From NCBI RefSeq assembly GCF_002160955.1, contig NZ_NFLN01000011.1, positions 42,084 through 106,083 on the forward strand: a stretch of DNA of 64,000 bases, in the 5' to 3' direction. The number at the start of each line of letters is the position of its first letter. Position 1 is the first letter of the stretch. The position numbers and the translations under genes are program-made. This DNA is from Gemmiger sp. An120 (lineage in GTDB: Bacteria > Bacillota > Clostridia > Oscillospirales > Ruminococcaceae). Below, piece by piece: positions 16,902 to 25,523 of the stretch. Under the pieces are notes generated by a model that saw only the letters and a program-made list of their open reading frames with translations, did not search any database and was not told the origin of the DNA.

Positions 16902-17408
16902 CTATCTCAAAAGCAGCGACGTTCCAATCCGGCTGGCGGCGGGGGCCAGTCCCTCAAATCCTACGCACCGGCTGGGGCGGGCATTGACCGCCCAGTCCAG
17001 CATGGGCTGCGCCGTGCTGGCGGTATCCAGGCAGGTGTCCAGCGCCAGCACATCCTCCCAGGCGCGGTTCAGAAAGGCCACCTCCCGCCGCCCGTGGGTG
17101 CGGGTCAGGCTGGCTGCGCCGCTTGCCTGCAGATAGGTATGAGTCTGATCGGAGGAAAATCCGGCGGCAGCCAGGCTCTCCGCCAGACCGGTGCGAAACA
17201 GGCCCGGCAGATCGGCCCAGAGCAGGGGCGGCACATCAAATCGTACAAAGGTATACCGGCTGTGGCAGTGCACGGCCAGCAGGCACGGTCGCCCCCGCAG
17301 ATTAATGACATGCAGATCCCAGCAGAAGCGCCGGTCGGTTTCGGCCCCGTAGGGCGGCGGCTTCTGATGCAGAAACCGCTGCAGGGGAAAGGTCAGGCCC
17401 AGTTCCAT
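16902..17408 (-). CDS. Hypothetical protein, DUF6933-like
   Basis: The 168-residue protein has a central basic/aromatic strand region (C-L-L-A-V-H-C-H-S-R-Y-T-F-V) and a conserved T-R-T-H-G-R-R-E-V-A-F-L-N-R-A-W segment. This recalls small Firmicute proteins grouped as DUF6933. No catalytic motif is recognisable and no function can be given. It overlaps the YfcE stop codon by one base (TGATG), so it is translated with the phosphodiesterase gene upstream. Confidence 0.65.
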   Translation of the reverse strand: MELGLTFPLQRFLHQKPPPYGAETDRRFCWDLHVINLRGRPCLLAVHCHSRYTFVRFDVPPLLWADLPGLFRTGLAESLAAAGFSSDQTHTYLQASGAASLTRTHGRREVAFLNRAWEDVLALDTCLDTASTAQPMLDWAVNARPSRCVGFEGLAPAASRIGTSLLLR

Positions 17409-17866
17409 CAGGTCACCTCGTGGGGAATCAGGATTTTTTCCACCCGGATGTTCCTGCCGGATATTTCGGCCCGTATCAGGGTGATCTCCTGGTGAAACCG
17501 GCGCGGACCGCAGCTGCCGGGATTGAGCCACAGCATACCCCCGCGCCGTTCTTCGCTGTACTTGTGGGAATGGCCGAACACCACCACATCCGCCCCGCTC
17601 AGATCGGCAGGAATGTCTTTTTTGTTGTGAACCATGTAAAACCGTATGCCCTCAAGGGTTACGGTCAGGTCCCGGGGCAGGGATTCGGCCCATTCCTTGT
17701 CGTTGTTGCCCCGTACCGCATACAGCGGCGCAAAAGAAGCCAGTTTGTCCACCACCGCCTGGGAATTGATGTCCCCGGCGTGGAGAATGGCGTCGGCCTC
17801 TTGCAGCAGTTCCAGCACGGCCGGACGCAGCAGACCGTGGGTGTCGGAGAGAATAATCAGATTCAT
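17408..17866 (-). CDS. YfcE-family metallophosphoesterase
   Basis: The 152-residue protein contains the calcineurin-like metal-binding motifs: S-D-T-H-G near residue 7, H-A-G-D-I-N near 29, R-G-N-N-D near 52, and F-G-H-S-H near 96. Its length is typical of YfcE/MJ0936 phosphodiesterases. A TATAAT-like -10 element lies on the minus strand at 17896-17901. It is divergent from the NUDIX gene and forms a two-gene operon with the DUF6933-like gene. Confidence 0.9.
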   Translation of the reverse strand: MNLIILSDTHGLLRPAVLELLQEADAILHAGDINSQAVVDKLASFAPLYAVRGNNDKEWAESLPRDLTVTLEGIRFYMVHNKKDIPADLSGADVVVFGHSHKYSEERRGGMLWLNPGSCGPRRFHQEITLIRAEISGRNIRVEKILIPHEVT

Positions 17867-17944
17867 GGCAGGCTCCTTTCAATAATGTGGCTTTATTATA
17901 CCGGGTTTTCACGGCATATACCAGCCGGCAGCGCAGCCCATATC

Positions 17945-17973
17945 TTGCCGAAAGAGGCGCCTGCTCCTATAAT
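17945..17973 (+). promoter_or_regulatory. Promoter of the NUDIX gene
   Basis: TTGCCG at 17945-17950 and TATAAT at 17968-17973 are 17 bases apart; the ribosome binding site AAAAGGAGG follows at 17981-17989. Confidence 0.75.
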
Positions 17974-17998
17974 AAGTATAAAAAGGAGGTTGGAGCGG

Positions 17999-18382
17999 AT
18001 GGTAGAAGTGGTAGCGGCCCTGATCTGGGACAAAGATAAGTTCATGATCTGCCAGCGCCCGGCCCATAAAGCCAGAGGACTTTTATGGGAGTTTGTAGGC
18101 GGCAAGGTAGAGCCGGGAGAGACGAAGCAGCAGGCCCTGATCCGGGAGTGTCAGGAAGAACTGGCCGTCACACTGGACGTGGGCGACGTGTTCATGGAGG
18201 TCACCCACGAATACCCCGACCTGACGGTGCACCTGACCCTCTTCCACGCCACTATCCGGGAGGGCGTGCCGCAAAAGCTGGAGCACAACGATATCCAGTG
18301 GATCACCGTAGGTGAGATTGACCGGTATGCGTTCTGCCCGGCAGACGAAACGATATTGGAGAAACTCCGCCGGGAGTACTGA
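17999..18382 (+). CDS. mutT: NUDIX hydrolase, MutT-like 8-oxo-dGTP diphosphatase
   Basis: The 127-residue protein carries the full Nudix box (G-x5-E-x7-R-E-C-x-E-E-L, residues about 35-57) and the R-P-A-H-K-A-x-G-L-W-E-F segment typical of MutT proteins, which remove oxidised dGTP and so prevent mutations. The ATG at 17999 is 9 bases after a strong AAAAGGAGG. It is the last chromosomal gene before the composite mobile region; the displaced tRNA-Arg end lies 47 bases downstream. Confidence 0.9.
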   Translation: MVEVVAALIWDKDKFMICQRPAHKARGLLWEFVGGKVEPGETKQQALIRECQEELAVTLDVGDVFMEVTHEYPDLTVHLTLFHATIREGVPQKLEHNDIQWITVGEIDRYAFCPADETILEKLRREY

Positions 18383-18393
18383 GAAAACAAAAA

Positions 18394-18427
18394 GCAAAGC
18401 CCCGCAGCAAGTGCTGCGGGGCTTTGC
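18394..18427. terminator. Terminator of the ancestral tRNA-Arg gene
   Basis: The stem GCAAAGCCCCGCAG with its complement around CAAGTG is followed by T-rich sequence on the minus strand. It sits two bases beyond the displaced tRNA 3' end and would have terminated the original tRNA-Arg transcript. It may also stop NUDIX transcription. Confidence 0.75.
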
Positions 18428-18428
18428 T

Positions 18429-18473
18429 TGGTGCGCCCGACTGGATTCGAACCAGCGGCCTTCCGGGTCGGAG
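18429..18473 (-). pseudogene. Displaced 3' half of tRNA-Arg(CCG), attachment site A
   Basis: These 45 bases are identical to the 3' part of the complete tRNA-Arg at 61327-61371 (CCA end, acceptor 3' strand, T arm, variable loop and anticodon stem-loop). Identity stops after the anticodon-loop core CGGGTCGGAG (plus-strand reading), where mobile-element sequence begins. This is what remains when an integrative element recombines at the anticodon loop of a tRNA gene. Confidence 0.88.
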
Positions 18474-18619
18474 TTCCCAGACACACAACGCCAAACGGCG
18501 CTGTGAAGCCATTTTTCGTTGGTTGTGCACAAAGTTGAAAACCATATAAAAAGCCCGCGAAGCCTTTTCAGAACTGGCTTCGCGAGCTTTTTCATGCGTG
18601 GTGGTCAATTGGTGGTCAA
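18464..18619. repeat. Attachment arm repeat, copy A
   Basis: About 156 bases starting at the core CGGGTCGGAG are nearly identical to 34506-34660. The unit contains a terminator-like hairpin (AAAAAGCCCGCGAAGCC and complement, 18549-18592) and ends with tandem TGGTCA motifs. These look like arm-type binding sites for the integrase. The two copies differ at roughly ten positions. Confidence 0.85.
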
Positions 18620-18946
18620 GAAAGTGGTTAGTGTAGGACGGATTTGGTGTCAAAAGGAATATATGATGAAAATGATGGTTGGGTATGCGTTTTTTACTGG
18701 GTTTTTATAATTCGAGTGAAGCATGATACTCTAGCTTTCCGATAGTAACATTTCAGTTAATATATAAACTTGGCAAAAGCAGTCCTAGGCTTTTTTACAT
18801 GGTTATCGATTTGGATTTTACACGGGCGTATATATACCGAAGATAGCGTGGATACGGTAGTCCAAGCGCTGCGTAGATGCAATTGGGAAAAGTGCATAAC
18901 ACGACGCTGTGGAATTCGGCAGAACAACAAATATGTCTCAAATGAC
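18620..18946. other. Gene-free left end of the first integrated unit
   Basis: This AT-rich stretch lies between the attachment arm and the gntR promoter. I see no convincing gene; one more GTGGTTA resembling the arm repeats lies at 18623-18629. Confidence 0.5.
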
Positions 18947-18989
18947 TTGACGAAATGTACGATTTAGATATATTATGTTGTCATGACAA
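18947..18989 (+). promoter_or_regulatory. gntR promoter with overlapping palindromic operator
   Basis: TTGACG at 18947-18952 and TATTAT at 18971-18976 (18-base spacer) are followed directly by the perfect palindrome TTGTCATGACAA at 18978-18989. A repressor bound there would cover the transcription start. A near copy precedes the transporter operon at 19792-19803. Confidence 0.72.
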
Positions 18990-19021
18990 GATAATTCTAG
19001 TGAGACTGATGAGGCTTGGCT

Positions 19022-19732
19022 TTGAGAACTGTTACACGCTATCAACAAATCATCAACTACTATCAGGAGCTGATCAAGAGCGGGCAACTTTCCGAAGGAG
19101 AGCAAATGCCCACGGAAGAGGCCATCGGTACCTTGTTTGGAGTCAGCCGAATCACTGTCCGGCAGGCGCTGGATGGATTGGCCCAAATGGGGCTGATTCA
19201 CAAGGTTCAGGGAAAAGGCAGCTTTGTTTCTTCCGCAAAGACCGGTTTGCAGCTGGATCACCTCAAAGGGTTCAGTGATGAGATGCGGATGTTGGGGCGC
19301 ATTCCTTCTACGATTCTTGTGGAGAAGGCGCTGATCACACCATCAGAAGTCGTAGCGAAAGCGCTGCAGATTGAGCCAACGCAAAAGGCTTATCTCTTTG
19401 TTCGTTTGCGATGTGCGGATGGCATCCCTATGGCAGTGGAAAAAGTTCACATGCCTTTCGCGCGCTTTGCGGGCATCGACTCAGAAGATTTGAATACATC
19501 GCTGTATATGCTGCTAAAAGAACAGTACGGCTGCGAGAGCAGCAAAGCTGTGCAGAGCATTCAGGCTGGCGCTGCGAACTCCGGGGATGCAAAACTGCTG
19601 CAGATCAAGACTGGCGCACCAGTCCTTTGCATTTCCCGTACAACACTCGATACATACGGCCAGCCGTTCGAATATGTCCAGTCTACTTATAGAGGCGACA
19701 AGTATGTTCTGAATGTTACCCTCAGCAAATAA
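19022..19732 (+). CDS. GntR-family regulator with UTRA domain (HutC type)
   Basis: The roughly 236-residue protein has a GntR winged helix (residues about 8-70, with P-T-E-E-A-I and S-R-I-T-V-R-Q-A-L) and a UTRA ligand-binding domain (about 90-233). Regulators of this type repress sugar or amino-sugar operons until a sugar phosphate binds. The start is probably the TTG at 19022, seven bases after GAGG; a TTG at 19016 is in frame but too close to it. The gene sits upstream of the transporter/catabolic operon, in the same orientation, with matching operator palindromes before both. Confidence 0.85.
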   Translation: MRTVTRYQQIINYYQELIKSGQLSEGEQMPTEEAIGTLFGVSRITVRQALDGLAQMGLIHKVQGKGSFVSSAKTGLQLDHLKGFSDEMRMLGRIPSTILVEKALITPSEVVAKALQIEPTQKAYLFVRLRCADGIPMAVEKVHMPFARFAGIDSEDLNTSLYMLLKEQYGCESSKAVQSIQAGAANSGDAKLLQIKTGAPVLCISRTTLDTYGQPFEYVQSTYRGDKYVLNVTLSK

Positions 19733-19733
19733 T

Positions 19734-19782
19734 AAAAATGGGTTGTTTCCATACAATACATGTGGTAAGAACCCATATTTTT
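19734..19782 (+). terminator. Terminator after gntR
   Basis: AAAATGGGTT and AACCCATATT pair across a long loop and are followed by T6. Confidence 0.6.
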
Positions 19783-19791
19783 TAGCCTATA

Positions 19792-19803
19792 TTATCATGA
19801 CAA
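19792..19803. promoter_or_regulatory. Second GntR operator, before the transporter operon
   Basis: TTATCATGACAA matches the gntR palindrome in 11 of 12 positions and lies about 50 bases before the first permease gene, overlapping the likely promoter. Confidence 0.65.
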
Positions 19804-19852
19804 CATAACAATTTGTTTTGTTGTATCAAGTGTTCCAGAAAGGTAGGTCGTT

Positions 19853-20776
19853 ATGCAGCAGGCACCGCACACCGTCAAATCCCACAAGCGCAGGCTCAAC
19901 CTGAAACGGCGCGAAGCCTTTACCGGCTGGCTGTTCGTATCCCCCGCGCTGATCGGTTTCAGCATTTTCACGTTCGGATCGATGTTGTATTCGTTGTACC
20001 TTTCTCTGACGGACTACAATCTGCTCAGTGATCCGAATTGGGTTGGGCTTGCCAACTACATCCGGGCCTTCACCGAAGACCAGTATTTCTATCCGTTTTT
20101 CGGCAACACGATCTATTTTGTGGTGACGCTGGTCCCGATCGTTCTGGTCCTGTCTTTGCTGTTGGCCATTCTGATCAACAAAAAGGCGGGCCCGCTTACC
20201 AAAGGATACCGGGTGGCACTGTTTCTGCCAAGCATTACCTCCACCGTTGCGGTGAGTATGGTCTGGCTTTGGATCTTCAACCCGGACATGGGCATCCTGA
20301 ACAACTTCTTGACCGCGATCGGTTTCAACAATCCCCCGCTCTGGCTGGCAGACCCGGCCTGGAGCAAGCCGGCGCTTGTGATTATGCGCGTCTGGCAGAT
20401 GTGCGGTTATTACATGCTCATGTTCCTTGCGGGGCTTCAAACCATTCCCGAGAGCTTGTATGAAGCCGCAGAGGTGGACGGAGCGTCCGTTTGGCAGAAG
20501 TTTATCCGCATCACGGTGCCCATGCTCTCCAACACCACCTTCGTGGTGGCGATCCTGTTGGTGATCGAAGCGTTCAACATGTTTGAATCGATCTTCATCA
20601 TGACCCAGGGCGGCCCCCTTGGCTCCACCAGCACGATCATGTATTACATCTATGAACAGGGCTTTACCAATTACAACATGGGTTACGCTTCTGCTCTCGC
20701 CTGGATCTTCTTTGCTATCGTTATGGTGATCACGCTGATCCAATACAGATTCCGCAACGAACAGGGGGGTGAATGA
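19853..20776 (+). CDS. Carbohydrate ABC transporter permease (MalF/UgpA type)
   Basis: The 307-residue inner-membrane protein has six hydrophobic segments and the permease EAA loop (E-A-A-E-V-D-G-A-S, about residue 203) that docks to the ATPase. It belongs to the CUT1 family that imports oligosaccharides or glycosides. It is the first gene of a seven-gene GntR-controlled operon and overlaps the next permease gene by four bases. The operon has no ATPase gene, so a shared MsmK-like ATPase elsewhere in the genome probably energises it. Confidence 0.9.
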   Translation: MQQAPHTVKSHKRRLNLKRREAFTGWLFVSPALIGFSIFTFGSMLYSLYLSLTDYNLLSDPNWVGLANYIRAFTEDQYFYPFFGNTIYFVVTLVPIVLVLSLLLAILINKKAGPLTKGYRVALFLPSITSTVAVSMVWLWIFNPDMGILNNFLTAIGFNNPPLWLADPAWSKPALVIMRVWQMCGYYMLMFLAGLQTIPESLYEAAEVDGASVWQKFIRITVPMLSNTTFVVAILLVIEAFNMFESIFIMTQGGPLGSTSTIMYYIYEQGFTNYNMGYASALAWIFFAIVMVITLIQYRFRNEQGGE

Positions 20777-21639
20777 TGATGGAAAAACTGTCGCTTGGAA
20801 TGTCGGCTCGCAAAAAGATCGGCAACACTTTGTATCATGCATTCATGCTGATCCTGAGCTTCATCATGATCTACCCCTTTGTCTGGTCGCTGCTCTCCTC
20901 GTTCAAGCAGTCTTCCCAGTTGTATGGCGGAAACCCATTGGATATGATCCCGCGCCCCTTTACATTGGAGAACTACACCCGTCTGTTTGAGGTCCTGCCG
21001 TTTGAGCGCTTTTTGATAAACTCGGTTTTCCTGTCGGTGGCGATGCCGCTTTGCATGATCGCCGTAGCTTCTTTAACGGCCTATGCCCTCACCCGGCTGG
21101 AATTTCCGGGGCGCAACATCCTGTTCCTGGCATTCATTGCCACAATGATGATCCCGAGCCATGTAACGCTGATCCCCAACTATAAGATCATTGTGGATAT
21201 GGGGCTCATCAACACATACGCGGCGCTTTTCTTGAACTGCATGTTCACCGGTGCGAATGCGTTTAACATCTTCTTCTTCCGTCAGTTTTTCCTGAGCATC
21301 CCCAAGGATCTGGAAAATGCGGCCATCATTGATGGATGCTCCCGCCTGGGCGTATTTTTCCGGATCGTTCTGCCCAACGCAAAACCGGCGATCGCGACCA
21401 CGGCGATCTTGTCCTTCCGAAGCGTGTGGAACTCGTTCCTGTGGCCGATGCTGGTCCTGAACGACTACGACAAACTCACCCTTACCGTTGGTCTGAAATA
21501 CCTGAAAGAGTGGGAACCCAACTGGGCGGTGCTGCTGGCCGGGTCTTCCCTGAGCATCGTTCCCATCGTGATCGTGTTCCTGATTTTCCAGCGCCACTTT
21601 ATGGCGTCCACCATGAACTCCGGTTTTGGTGGAAAGTAA
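20773..21639 (+). CDS. Carbohydrate ABC transporter permease (MalG/UgpE type)
   Basis: The 288-residue membrane protein has six hydrophobic segments and the EAA-like loop E-N-A-A-I-I-D-G-C-S near residue 180. Its start has three consecutive ATG codons (20773, 20776, 20779) after GGGGGGTG. The first overlaps the stop of the partner permease as ATGA. It forms the membrane channel with the preceding permease. Confidence 0.9.
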   Translation: MMMEKLSLGMSARKKIGNTLYHAFMLILSFIMIYPFVWSLLSSFKQSSQLYGGNPLDMIPRPFTLENYTRLFEVLPFERFLINSVFLSVAMPLCMIAVASLTAYALTRLEFPGRNILFLAFIATMMIPSHVTLIPNYKIIVDMGLINTYAALFLNCMFTGANAFNIFFFRQFFLSIPKDLENAAIIDGCSRLGVFFRIVLPNAKPAIATTAILSFRSVWNSFLWPMLVLNDYDKLTLTVGLKYLKEWEPNWAVLLAGSSLSIVPIVIVFLIFQRHFMASTMNSGFGGK

Positions 21640-21693
21640 TACCGTAGCTGGCGGCCAGGACAGGCCGCAGATATAAAAAAATGGAGGTTTATT

Positions 21694-22983
21694 ATGAAAA
21701 AGTTGTTGAAGAAACTCGTGGCCGGCGCGCTGGCACTGGCCCTTACCTTCACGCTGGCGGCGTGCGGCGGCACTCCTGCGCAGACGTCTGGCTCTACCGG
21801 GGAAGGAACAGGCACTGCCGAACCCACCACCCTGACGGTTTATACCTGGTGGGATATCACCAAGTTCGCCCATCTGCAGAAAATGCAGGAGGACTTTGAG
21901 AAAGCCAACCCCGACATCAAGCTGGACTTCGTCACCATTCCCACCGATTATGCCAACTCTATGATCACCAAGCTGGCCGGCGGCGAGATCCCCGACGTGA
22001 TGATGCTGGCGATGGATCAGGTGCCCCGCTACGCGCTGAACGACATGCTGCTGCCGCTGGACGATTTGGCCAGCCAGGAGTATAAGGATGCTCTGTACCC
22101 TGTGGTGAAGGACGCGCTGACTGTGAACGGCACCATGTATGCTGCCGCCCGTGACGTCACTCCCAAGGTTATGTATCTGAACACCAAGATGTTTGCGGAC
22201 GCCGGCATTGAGATCCCCGAGGATACCTGGACCATGGATGAGTTCGTGGAGATTGCCAAGCAACTCACCAAGGGCAGCGGCGCCGACGCCCAGTGGGGCT
22301 ATTACTGGGCCAACTTTATGGACCAGACTTATGCCATGATCGCGGCCTTCGGCGGCAAACTGTACAGCGAGGACGGCAAGTCCAGCGTGCTTTCCACCGA
22401 TGAGAACACCATGCGCGGCGTGCAGTTCATGTACGATCTGTACAACACCTACAAGGTCTGCCCCAGTGCTGCCCAGGCTGCACAGTTCGGCGACAACGAG
22501 TTCTCCGCCTTTATGGCCAACAAGGTCGCCATGCAGATCGGCTCTCTGTCCACCGCTTCCACCTTTGACGCCAACAACGTGGAGTATACCGTTCTGCCCA
22601 TGCCTTATGTGGACGGTGTGAGCCAGACTTCCTCCTTCGTGAACACCTGGGTCATCCCCAAGGAAGCCGCGAACCCCGAGCTGTCCTGGCGCGTTGTGGA
22701 GTTCCTGTCCGGCAAGGAAGGCCAGCAGATCGCTCTGGATATGAACTACGGCCTGCCTGCTTCCACCATGGTGGACACCACCGAGTTTGAATCCAAGACC
22801 CCGTACAACAAGTACTTTGTGCAGGCCCTGGAAACCGCCATTCCGTTCCCCACCAACATCAACGGTTCGGAATTCCAGAGCATGTTCCAGAAAGAATGCG
22901 AATCCCTGTGGGCGGGTGCGATCACTCCTGAAGAGTTCGCGCAGCGCGTGGACGAGCAGGGCGCACCGATCCTCAGCAAATAA
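21694..22983 (+). CDS. Extracellular sugar-binding lipoprotein of the CUT1 transporter
   Basis: The 429-residue protein starts with a lipoprotein signal (K-K-L-L-K-K, hydrophobic stretch, L-A-A-C with Cys24 as lipidation site), then a Thr/Ser/Gly-rich linker and a family 1 solute-binding fold opening with L-T-V-Y-T-W-W-D. It would be anchored on the cell surface and deliver sugar to the two permeases. A GC-rich hairpin directly after the gene could stabilise its mRNA and limit read-through, as is usual for binding-protein genes. Confidence 0.92.
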   Translation: MKKLLKKLVAGALALALTFTLAACGGTPAQTSGSTGEGTGTAEPTTLTVYTWWDITKFAHLQKMQEDFEKANPDIKLDFVTIPTDYANSMITKLAGGEIPDVMMLAMDQVPRYALNDMLLPLDDLASQEYKDALYPVVKDALTVNGTMYAAARDVTPKVMYLNTKMFADAGIEIPEDTWTMDEFVEIAKQLTKGSGADAQWGYYWANFMDQTYAMIAAFGGKLYSEDGKSSVLSTDENTMRGVQFMYDLYNTYKVCPSAAQAAQFGDNEFSAFMANKVAMQIGSLSTASTFDANNVEYTVLPMPYVDGVSQTSSFVNTWVIPKEAANPELSWRVVEFLSGKEGQQIALDMNYGLPASTMVDTTEFESKTPYNKYFVQALETAIPFPTNINGSEFQSMFQKECESLWAGAITPEEFAQRVDEQGAPILSK

Positions 22984-22998
22984 TTGCAGCACCGATCA

Positions 22999-23031
22999 GA
23001 AGGGGCGGCGGATTCCGCCGCCCCTTCTTTT
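22999..23031 (+). terminator. Hairpin attenuator inside the catabolic operon
   Basis: GAAGGGGCGGCGGA and its complement are adjacent, followed by T4. It lies between the binding-protein gene and the first SIS gene, so it probably makes a partial terminator that gives more binding protein than enzymes. Confidence 0.75.
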
Positions 23032-23049
23032 CAGGAAGGAAGATTTGTC

Positions 23050-23802
23050 ATGACCACTAAATTGTTGCAGGATGATATGTATCTTGCTAAGATATGTTCC
23101 ATGCTCACAGAAATCGAACAGGAGGAAGAACCCGCTATGGAGGCTGCCGCCCGTGCGGCATATGCCTCTATTCGGCAGGGCGGCCTGCTCCATGTCTTCT
23201 CCACCGGGCACTCCCATATGATCGTGGAGGAGATGTTCTATCGCAGCGGCGGCCTGGTACCCATCGATCCGATCCTTTCCGAAGATCTCATGCTTCACAC
23301 CGGAGCCATCACCAGCACACGGCTGGAGCGGCAGCCCGGAAAGGCTGCGGAGGTCCTGAGCAAAGCCAGCTTACAACCCGGAGATACGATTTTGATCTCT
23401 TCCAATACCGGCATCAACACCGTGCCGGTGGAAGCAGCTCAGTATGCTAAGGAACAGGGACTTACCGTGGTGTGTGTGACATCCAAAAAAGTGTCTCAGC
23501 AGTTGGTCTCCCGGGCGCCCAGCGGAAAAAAACTCTATGAGGTGAGCGATATTGTGATCGACAACCACTCTCCGAAAGGAGACGGAATGCTCACCATTCC
23601 CGGCACACAGCAGATCACAGGAGGCGCCTCCACCTTCGGAAGCTTGTTCATTGCACAGCGCATTGTATTGAAGATAGAAAACATGTTCCTGGCCCAAGGC
23701 GAAATGCCGCCCATTCTGTGCAGCGCAAATCTGCCCGGCGGAGACGAACACAACGCGAAAGCGGTGGCGGCCTACCAGAGCCGGATCCCGGCGCTGAGCT
23801 GA
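23050..23802 (+). CDS. SIS-domain sugar isomerase-like protein 1
   Basis: The 251-residue protein has the SIS (sugar isomerase) fold with a phosphosugar-binding S-T-G-H-S-H segment near residue 50 and I-S-S-N-T-G-I-N near 112. The family acts on phosphorylated amino sugars or senses them. It resembles the second SIS protein of the operon (24771-25511) in length and motif layout. GGAAGGA lies before the ATG at 23050. The substrate is unknown; the kinase gene next door suggests a sugar phosphate. Confidence 0.82.
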   Translation: MTTKLLQDDMYLAKICSMLTEIEQEEEPAMEAAARAAYASIRQGGLLHVFSTGHSHMIVEEMFYRSGGLVPIDPILSEDLMLHTGAITSTRLERQPGKAAEVLSKASLQPGDTILISSNTGINTVPVEAAQYAKEQGLTVVCVTSKKVSQQLVSRAPSGKKLYEVSDIVIDNHSPKGDGMLTIPGTQQITGGASTFGSLFIAQRIVLKIENMFLAQGEMPPILCSANLPGGDEHNAKAVAAYQSRIPALS

Positions 23803-23815
23803 AAACGGGGTGAAA

Positions 23816-24784
23816 ATGTTGTACCTTGTATGCGATGGGGGAGGCACCAAAACAGACTTCCTTTTGTTTGACGAAAAGGGAAACGTTTTGGCAGCGGACC
23901 GCCAGGGCGGCGCAAATGCGAACTTCATTGCGCCGCAGCAGGCTGCGGACGCAGTGTTTGAAGGAATCTCCCGCTGCCTTTCTCAGGCAGGGGCAAGCCC
24001 GGCGGACATACGGTTGACCAGCTTGTTTATTCCCGGTTTCCGCCCGGCGATGGGGCTGCTGGAGGCGCGGCTTCCGCAGATGGAGTTCCGCCAGGCAGGC
24101 GATGAAAAAAATGCGTTTTATGCCGCACTGGGCCTTCCCTACGGTATCGCCGTGCTTGCAGGAACGGGCTCGTTTGCTACCGGATGCAGCAGAGATGGCC
24201 GCAGCACGAAAGCAGGCGGCTGGGGGCCGCTCTTTGGCGATGAAGGAAGCGGCTATCATATCGGCGTGCTTTGCCTGGCCCGTCTTGCAAGACTGTCCGA
24301 TCAGGGACGAGCCGGGTCCGTGCTGGAACAGGAAGCATTGCGCTTTTTGAATCTGGAGGACGTGCCGGCATTGCGGGAAGCGGCCTATCAGCCGGATTTT
24401 ACCCGGGCGCGTGTTGCCCAGCTGAGCCGCGTTGTGGCAAAGGCTGCCGCACTGGGAGATGAGGATGCGTGCGCCATTCTCGATCAGGCCGCGGCGGAAC
24501 TGGCGGAGCTGGCGACAGTGGTCGCCGCGCGACTTGGCGAGCAGGACCTGCCTGTTTCGCTCACGGGCGGGCTGACGGCCATGGGCGAACTGTTTTGCGG
24601 ACGCTTTCGCACAAAGCTGAGCGCGGTGCTGCCCCGCAGCACCTATGTGCCGGCGAAGTACACGCCGGTGATCGGAGCGGCTCTTTGCGTTTTGAGTGAA
24701 GAGGCGGGGGTGGACATCCACTCCGCTGAACTTTTACAGAATCTTTTGCAGAAAGAAAAAGGTGATACCGATGTTGATGGATGA
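23816..24784 (+). CDS. BadF/BadG-type N-acetylhexosamine kinase-like ATPase
   Basis: The 322-residue protein has the ASKHA kinase phosphate-1 motif D-G-G-G-T-K-T-D at residues 7-14, A-G-T-G-S-F-A near 113 and G-W-G-P-L-F-G-D-E-G-S-G, as in N-acetylglucosamine kinase-type BadF/BadG proteins. It probably phosphorylates the imported sugar. The ATG at 23816 follows GGGGTG. Its end overlaps the second SIS gene by 14 bases. Confidence 0.86.
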   Translation: MLYLVCDGGGTKTDFLLFDEKGNVLAADRQGGANANFIAPQQAADAVFEGISRCLSQAGASPADIRLTSLFIPGFRPAMGLLEARLPQMEFRQAGDEKNAFYAALGLPYGIAVLAGTGSFATGCSRDGRSTKAGGWGPLFGDEGSGYHIGVLCLARLARLSDQGRAGSVLEQEALRFLNLEDVPALREAAYQPDFTRARVAQLSRVVAKAAALGDEDACAILDQAAAELAELATVVAARLGEQDLPVSLTGGLTAMGELFCGRFRTKLSAVLPRSTYVPAKYTPVIGAALCVLSEEAGVDIHSAELLQNLLQKEKGDTDVDG

Positions 24785-25511
24785 ATATTTTAAAGGCATG
24801 AAACAGGTGCTGGACAAGGTGGAGAACACCCAGCGGGAAGCGATTCTGGCGGCATCCACCGAGATCGCCGAGCGGCTGGCCCGCGGCGGCGCCTGGCATA
24901 TCATGGACACCGGCCACATGCTGATGTTTGAGGGCGTAGGCCGTACCGGCGGCATGATGGCGGTAAAACCCATCCGCATCACCTGTGAGATCCAGAATCC
25001 GGTGCGCCACCGTCCGGCTCCGGCGCGGGGCATCGTGGGCTATGATACCATCCCGGGCTTCGCGGATTACGTGCTGGGCCGTGCAAATATCCTGCCGGAG
25101 GACGTGGTCATGATCGGGTCTGTTTCCGGCTACCAGTATTTCCCGGTGGATCTTGCCCTCAAGGCCAACGAGATGGGCTGCGCCACGGTGGCGATCACGG
25201 CAGTGGAATATTCCAGCAGGCTCACCAGCCGCCATCCCAGCGGAAAACGCCTGTTTGAAGCCTGCACCTACTGCCTGGACAATTGCACCAATTACGGCGA
25301 CACGCTGGTGGACGTTCCCGAGCTGGGGCAGCGTATCTGCCCCGCCAGCGGCATCAGCGCCAGTTACCTGATGTGGGCGGTGCAGAGCACCGTCGTGGAG
25401 AAACTTCTGGAAAAAGGCCTCAAACCCAGCGTCTACATCTCCAACCACATGCCCAACGCGGCGCAGATCAACGGAGAGGCCTTGGAAAATTATGAGAAAT
25501 TCGGTTTCTGA
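24771..25511 (+). CDS. SIS-domain sugar isomerase-like protein 2
   Basis: The 246-residue protein has M-D-T-G-H-M-L-M-F near residue 44 and G-S-V-S-G-Y-Q-Y near 112, which mark the phosphosugar pocket of SIS proteins. It is a relative of the protein at 23050-23802; the pair may form a hetero-oligomer or take two consecutive substrates. The start at 24771 lies inside the end of the kinase gene with AAAGGTG upstream. Confidence 0.82.
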   Translation: MLMDEYFKGMKQVLDKVENTQREAILAASTEIAERLARGGAWHIMDTGHMLMFEGVGRTGGMMAVKPIRITCEIQNPVRHRPAPARGIVGYDTIPGFADYVLGRANILPEDVVMIGSVSGYQYFPVDLALKANEMGCATVAITAVEYSSRLTSRHPSGKRLFEACTYCLDNCTNYGDTLVDVPELGQRICPASGISASYLMWAVQSTVVEKLLEKGLKPSVYISNHMPNAAQINGEALENYEKFGF

Positions 25512-25523
25512 GGTGGCCCTGAA

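Noticed and set aside
21073..22992. 639-codon open frame on the minus strand opposite the transporter genes
   Set aside because: It is antisense to the permease and binding-protein genes, which have strong family signals.
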